Below, one piece after another: positions 6,995 through 9,389 of a stretch of 9,389 nucleotides of DNA. The stretch covers positions 1 through 9,389 of the forward strand of contig JALWKR010000311.1 of the NCBI GenBank assembly GCA_027081375.1. Direction: 5' to 3'. Position 1 is the first letter of the stretch; each line of letters opens with the position of its first letter. Position numbers and translations under genes: made by a program. The notes under the pieces were generated by a model. The model saw nothing but the letters and a program-made list of their open reading frames with translations, ran no database searches and was not told where the DNA came from. Source of the DNA: Persephonella sp. GTDB lineage: Bacteria; Aquificota; Aquificia; Aquificales; Hydrogenothermaceae.

Positions 6995-8058
6995 TGAGAA
7001 AAAAAGTAGCTGTTGGGCTTAGTGGTGGTGTTGACTCCTCTGTAGCTGCTTTACTTTTAAAGGAAAAAGGATACGATGTTATTGGGGTAACACTTAAGCT
7101 ATCTTCAATAGAGTGTAATACTGACATACAGATATGTTGTTCTCCTGAAGATGTTAAAGATGCAAAAAAAGTAGCATCTTTTTTAGGAATAGAACATTAT
7201 GTTGTAGACTGGGAAGAAATATTTAAAGAAAAAGTGATTAAGTATTTTATTGAAGAGTATAAAAAGGGAAAAACACCAAATCCATGTTCTATATGTAATA
7301 GAGAAGTAAAAACAGGACTTTTAGCAAAATATGTGAAACTTGTTTTAGGGGCTGAATTTTTAGCTACAGGTCATTATATAAGAAAAACTGAGATAGATGG
7401 TTTTCCTTTATTAAAAAGAGGAGTTGATGAAAAAAAAGATCAGTCTTATTTCATGGCTTTAGTTGACAGAGAAATAATCCCTTCTTTAATATTTCCTCTA
7501 GGAGATATGAGAAAAGAAGAGACTAGAAAAATAGCAGAAAGATATAAAATTCCTGTATCTCAAAAAAAAGATAGTTTTGAAATATGCTTTACAGCTGGTA
7601 AATCTCCTGGAGAATACATTAATGAAAATAGATTTTTTGATATAGAGAAAGGTAAAATAGTTCATATTTCAGGAAAAGAGATAGGTAAACATAAAGGGCT
7701 TCCATTTTACACAATAGGACAAAGGAGAGGATTAGGAATTAGATGGAAAGAGCCTCTATATGTGTTAGATAAAAACCCAGAAAACAATACTTTAGTAGTT
7801 GGCGAAAAAAAATACCTTCTTACAGATGAAATAGTTGCTTCTAATCTTAATTTTCATCTTCCTTTTGACAAATGGGATTTGAAAAATCTATACGTTCAAG
7901 GTAGATACAAACAAACTCCCATAAAAGTAAAAAAACTCCACATAGAAAACGATAGGATGCATGTAAGACTAGAAAATCTTTACCCTAAATTTGCACAGGG
8001 GCAGGTATTAGCTATCTATCAGAATAATGTTCTTCTAGGCGGAGGAATAATAATCTGA
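6994..8058 (+). CDS. mnmA: tRNA-specific 2-thiouridylase MnmA
   Basis: MnmA activates uridine 34 of the Lys, Glu and Gln tRNAs with ATP and replaces its oxygen with sulfur, giving the s2U base. The 354 residues are close to the family norm of about 360. The N-terminal PP-loop is SGGVDSS (10-16). The catalytic region TPNPCSICNREVK (94-106) contains Cys101, which aligns with E. coli Cys102, plus an additional Cys98. Further motifs are ATGHY (124-128), KDQSYF (148-153), DSFEICF with the second catalytic Cys198 (193-199), and HKGLPFYTIGQRRGLGI (233-249) from the central domain. The C-terminal beta-barrel follows. ATG at 6994 overlaps the pilC stop by one base, with AGGA at 6985-6988 five bases upstream, so it is probably translated by coupling to pilC. 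Pili and tRNA thiolation have no known link, so this may be simple operon hitch-hiking. The identification is secure. Confidence 0.95.
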   Translation: MRKKVAVGLSGGVDSSVAALLLKEKGYDVIGVTLKLSSIECNTDIQICCSPEDVKDAKKVASFLGIEHYVVDWEEIFKEKVIKYFIEEYKKGKTPNPCSICNREVKTGLLAKYVKLVLGAEFLATGHYIRKTEIDGFPLLKRGVDEKKDQSYFMALVDREIIPSLIFPLGDMRKEETRKIAERYKIPVSQKKDSFEICFTAGKSPGEYINENRFFDIEKGKIVHISGKEIGKHKGLPFYTIGQRRGLGIRWKEPLYVLDKNPENNTLVVGEKKYLLTDEIVASNLNFHLPFDKWDLKNLYVQGRYKQTPIKVKKLHIENDRMHVRLENLYPKFAQGQVLAIYQNNVLLGGGIII

Positions 8059-8104
8059 CTTTCTTTTTTAGTTTTTCTTCACAAACTCCAAGTTTATAAT
8101 TTAG

Positions 8105-8194
8105 TGTGTAAATTACAGAAAGAAGGTGGACACCTACCGAAAGGAACAAAAAGGGGAGAAAACAGAATATCCTATAGATGAGCTAGATAGTAAA
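8105..8194 (+). pseudogene. Coding-like remnant cut by the IS element, origin unknown
   Basis: Between mnmA and the IS right end, one plus-strand frame reads without stops from 8105 into the IS (stop at 8216-8218). It gives a protein-like string including VDTYRKEQ and EYPIDELDSK, closed upstream by TAG at 8102-8104. There is no ATG start; a GTG at 8126 is in frame but lacks a convincing ribosome site. The sequence GTGTGTAAATTACAG followed by GTGGACACCTACC looks to me like the ends of IS256/Mutator-family elements, whose transposase starts shortly inside. On that reading this would be an older IS remnant into which the IS605 element jumped. This is recall-based inference; it could equally be a fragment of a host gene or chance coding. 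Confidence 0.3.
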
Positions 8195-8440
8195 GTGAAC
8201 TACTCCTCAATAAATTGAGGAGCTTGCTCGCTGTGCAAGCTCGCCAACTTCTGAGAAGTTTCCTGCTTCACAGCTGGATGTCTCGTAGACTGGGTTTTAC
8301 TCCCCATTCCGCCGACAGAGCCAGCTCCACAATCCCTCTGGGATTGAGCCTGCACCTTTTGGTGCAGAGCACAGGCTTGAGCTTGGGTAGTTCCTACCCT
8401 ACCGCTCGTCAGGTGAGCGACCCCTATCTGGTATAGATTT
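8195..8440 (-). ncRNA. Candidate omega-RNA (reRNA) at the IS605 right end
   Basis: In TnpB systems the 3' part of tnpB and the right end are transcribed as a structured guide RNA whose guide is the sequence just outside the element. Here the region contains perfect hairpins at 8203-8222 (8-base arms), 8220-8242 (8), 8246-8260 (6), 8330-8346 (7), 8350-8367 (7), 8385-8399 (6) and 8403-8419 (5). By hand count 8221-8400 is 99 of 180 G+C, richer than the neighbouring host genes. The guide would be read from the flank at about 8194 downwards. The ends of the RNA, especially its 5' end, cannot be set from sequence, and expression is not shown. Confidence 0.5.
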
Positions 8441-8923
8441 TTACTTGCATTCTCATCTCTATCGTGCTCCGTCTCACATACAGGACACTGCCATTTTCTT
8501 ACTGATAGTGTAAGCTGGTTGTTTTTGTATCCGCATACATTGCAGGTTTTACTGCTTGCATAAAATCTATCCGCTTTGATTATCTGTCTTCCATACCATT
8601 TTGCCTTATACTCTAGCATTCTCATAAATTCATACCAGCTTACATCTGCTATCTGTTTTGTATGCTCTATCAAGGTTCTCTACACTTTCTTGTAGGCTCT
8701 GGCTGTTTGCTTCTTTTAAAAATGGATATTCTTCTTTTAGCTGTGGTAGTTTTTTCTTATATTCATAGTAGTTCCATTTTATTCCTTGTTCTTCAAATTC
8801 TTTCCTGGATATTTCCAATAGTTTGTTGTATACAAATCTGCAGTGTCCAAATTGGATATTTAAAAACTTATCTTGTTCCTTATTTGGATAAAGCCGATAT
8901 CTGTATACATACTCTACAATCAT
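8200..8923 (-). pseudogene. tnpB: TnpB (IS605 OrfB), internally deleted and frameshifted
   Basis: TnpB is the RNA-guided nuclease of IS200/IS605 elements, normally about 370-410 residues. Here ATG (8923-8921) starts a frame with the N-terminal helix-turn-helix domain (YRYRLYPNKEQ, then FVYNKLLE, up to NLDRAYK near residue 89), and it runs to an early stop at 8630. A second frame, open from about 8673 to the TAG at 8200, carries the C-terminal part: KQIADVSWYEF, RFYASSKTCNVCG, WQCPVC (a four-cysteine zinc finger) and HDRDENASKN with the third RuvC aspartate. The roughly 200 residues between, including the RuvC-I Asp and RuvC-II Glu, are missing, and the join near 8655-8661 is out of frame. No single full product can be made, so the nuclease is dead. 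The C-terminal tail ending APQFIEE is encoded by the right-end hairpin. ATG overlaps the tnpA stop as ATGA. Confidence 0.88.
8203..8222 (-). repeat. Right-end subterminal hairpin of the IS605 element
   Basis: CTCCTCAA and TTGAGGAG form a perfect 8-base stem around a 4-base loop (TAAA). On the minus strand it sits directly before the tnpB stop TAG and just inside the proposed TTCAC right end. Such imperfect-palindrome hairpins are what TnpA recognises in this family, so this is taken as the right-end recognition structure. Confidence 0.7.
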
Positions 8924-9375
8924 ATCTTTTTCTGATTTTCTATGTATTTCTTTATTACATCCTGCTCCATATAGTCCCTCAAATCAATAGATTTGTCACT
9001 TATAGAGCCTATTGTTTCTATGTAATAGGATGGATTCCATAAATGCCCTTTCCATAGTTTCTTTTTCAACTCAGGAAACTTTAGGAATAGCTTTCTTGCT
9101 GTTATCCCTTTTATCATCTTCACTATATAAGATGGAGCTATTTTAGGATGAGCTGACGCAAATATGTGGACATGGTCTTGCTCTCTTACTTCCACCATAG
9201 CAATTTCAAATCCTTTTTCTTCTGCTACTTCTTGTAAAACTTTTTTCATATACTCTTCAACTTCAGCAGTTAAAACTTTTCTTCTGTATTTTGTAGAAAA
9301 AACGATATGGTAGTTGCAATTATAAACGCAGGTTCTTGCTTTTTTAACATTTGGTTTCAAATTTTTCTTACTCAT
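8920..9375 (-). CDS. tnpA: IS200/IS605 Y1 HUH transposase TnpA
   Basis: TnpA excises and inserts the element as single-stranded DNA, acting as a dimer on subterminal hairpins through a covalent 5'-phosphotyrosine link. The 151 residues match the family length of about 130-155. The HUH motif is DHVHIF (His68, His70). The catalytic tyrosine is most likely Tyr144 in KYIENQ, with Gln148 four residues on, the spacing seen between the Tyr and the metal-binding Gln in characterised members. The conserved segments NYHIVFSTKYRRKVL (21-35) and GHLWNPSYYIETIG (110-123) are present. No stop or frameshift interrupts it, so it looks functional. ATG at 9375-9373 has only a weak ribosome site (GTGGT directly upstream). 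The stop overlaps the tnpB start by four bases. This gene could still mobilise the element despite the broken tnpB. Confidence 0.93.
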   Translation of the reverse strand: MSKKNLKPNVKKARTCVYNCNYHIVFSTKYRRKVLTAEVEEYMKKVLQEVAEEKGFEIAMVEVREQDHVHIFASAHPKIAPSYIVKMIKGITARKLFLKFPELKKKLWKGHLWNPSYYIETIGSISDKSIDLRDYMEQDVIKKYIENQKKI

Positions 9376-9389
9376 ACCACATATAGTAT

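Larger units (their letters stand above)
8195..9389 (-). mobile_element. IS200/IS605-family element, left end outside window
   Basis: A leftward tnpA-tnpB pair with an end hairpin defines an IS200/IS605 element. These elements move as single strands by a Y1 HUH transposase, carry subterminal hairpins instead of inverted repeats, and make no target duplication. Here tnpA is upstream, so the left end lies beyond base 9389. The right end is placed by the hairpin at 8203-8222 followed on the minus strand by TAGTTCAC; a cut after TTCAC would put the boundary at 8194/8195. That exact boundary is inference. The element lies about 136 bases after mnmA and reads towards it. The tnpB gene is internally deleted while both visible functional parts for movement (tnpA, right-end hairpin) look intact. 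Confidence 0.85.

Noticed and set aside
8059..8080. T-rich stretch after mnmA as an intrinsic terminator
   Set aside because: T-runs are present, but I see no GC-rich stem just upstream, so a terminator cannot be supported.
8095..8100. Perfect TATAAT as a promoter for the fragment at 8105
   Set aside because: The best -35 match (TTCACA, 8078-8083) is only 11 bases away and no start codon with a ribosome site follows. In AT-rich DNA this is likely chance.
8203..8419. Hairpin cluster as a CRISPR array
   Set aside because: The stems differ in sequence and spacing, with no identical repeats and spacers; the IS605 right end explains them better.
8215..8436. Plus-strand open frame opposite the tnpB 3' end
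   Set aside because: It is explained by the hairpin-rich IS right end; no protein family features are seen.
8662..9042. Plus-strand hydrophobic open frame opposite tnpA/tnpB
   Set aside because: Its hydrophobic look comes from reading the complement of Lys/Glu-rich codons; tnpA and tnpB explain the region.

Overview
The window looks like chromosomal DNA from an AT-rich, probably thermophilic bacterium. The coding regions are rich in Lys, Glu and Ile. The gene content (biotin carboxylase, a type IV pilus motor set, an IS200/IS605 element) would fit the Aquificota, for example a Sulfurihydrogenibium-like organism. That placement is inference from style and gene set and was not tested by any search.

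Left block (1-2833, minus strand). Three tightly packed genes read leftwards: accC (biotin carboxylase), then a GloB/YcbL-type metallo-beta-lactamase-fold hydrolase 33 bases later, then nfo (endonuclease IV). The nfo start overlaps the hydrolase stop, and nfo runs off the left edge after 270 codons. A 102-base divergent intergenic region (2834-2935) separates this block from the right-hand one. It holds three copies of the 7-mer TAGTATA/TATACTA in alternating orientation at exact 13-base steps.

Middle block (2936-8058, plus strand). pilB, pilT and pilC (extension ATPase, retraction ATPase, platform membrane protein of type IV pili) are followed by mnmA, the tRNA 2-thiouridylase. mnmA begins on the last base of the pilC stop codon. 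The gaps are 19 bases, 11 bases and a one-base overlap, so this is probably one operon. pilC starts with GTG and accC with TTG; both have strong Shine-Dalgarno sequences that settle the start.

Right block (about 8059-9389). After a short T-rich stretch and a 90-base remnant of unknown origin lies an IS200/IS605 element on the minus strand, whose left end is outside the window. Its tnpA (Y1 HUH transposase) looks intact. Its tnpB is broken: the N-terminal domain is joined, out of frame, to the C-terminal zinc-finger/RuvC-III part, so the centre with the first two RuvC catalytic residues is gone. The 3' end of tnpB is about 55% G+C by hand count, clearly richer than the genes around it. It is packed with perfect short hairpins, consistent with an omega-RNA (reRNA), the guide RNA of TnpB nucleases. 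The element may therefore carry a working transposase and a preserved guide-RNA region but a dead nuclease.

I did not find a wholly new system. The most interesting signals are the nuclease-dead IS605 element with its hairpin-dense RNA region and the regularly spaced repeat in the divergent promoter.
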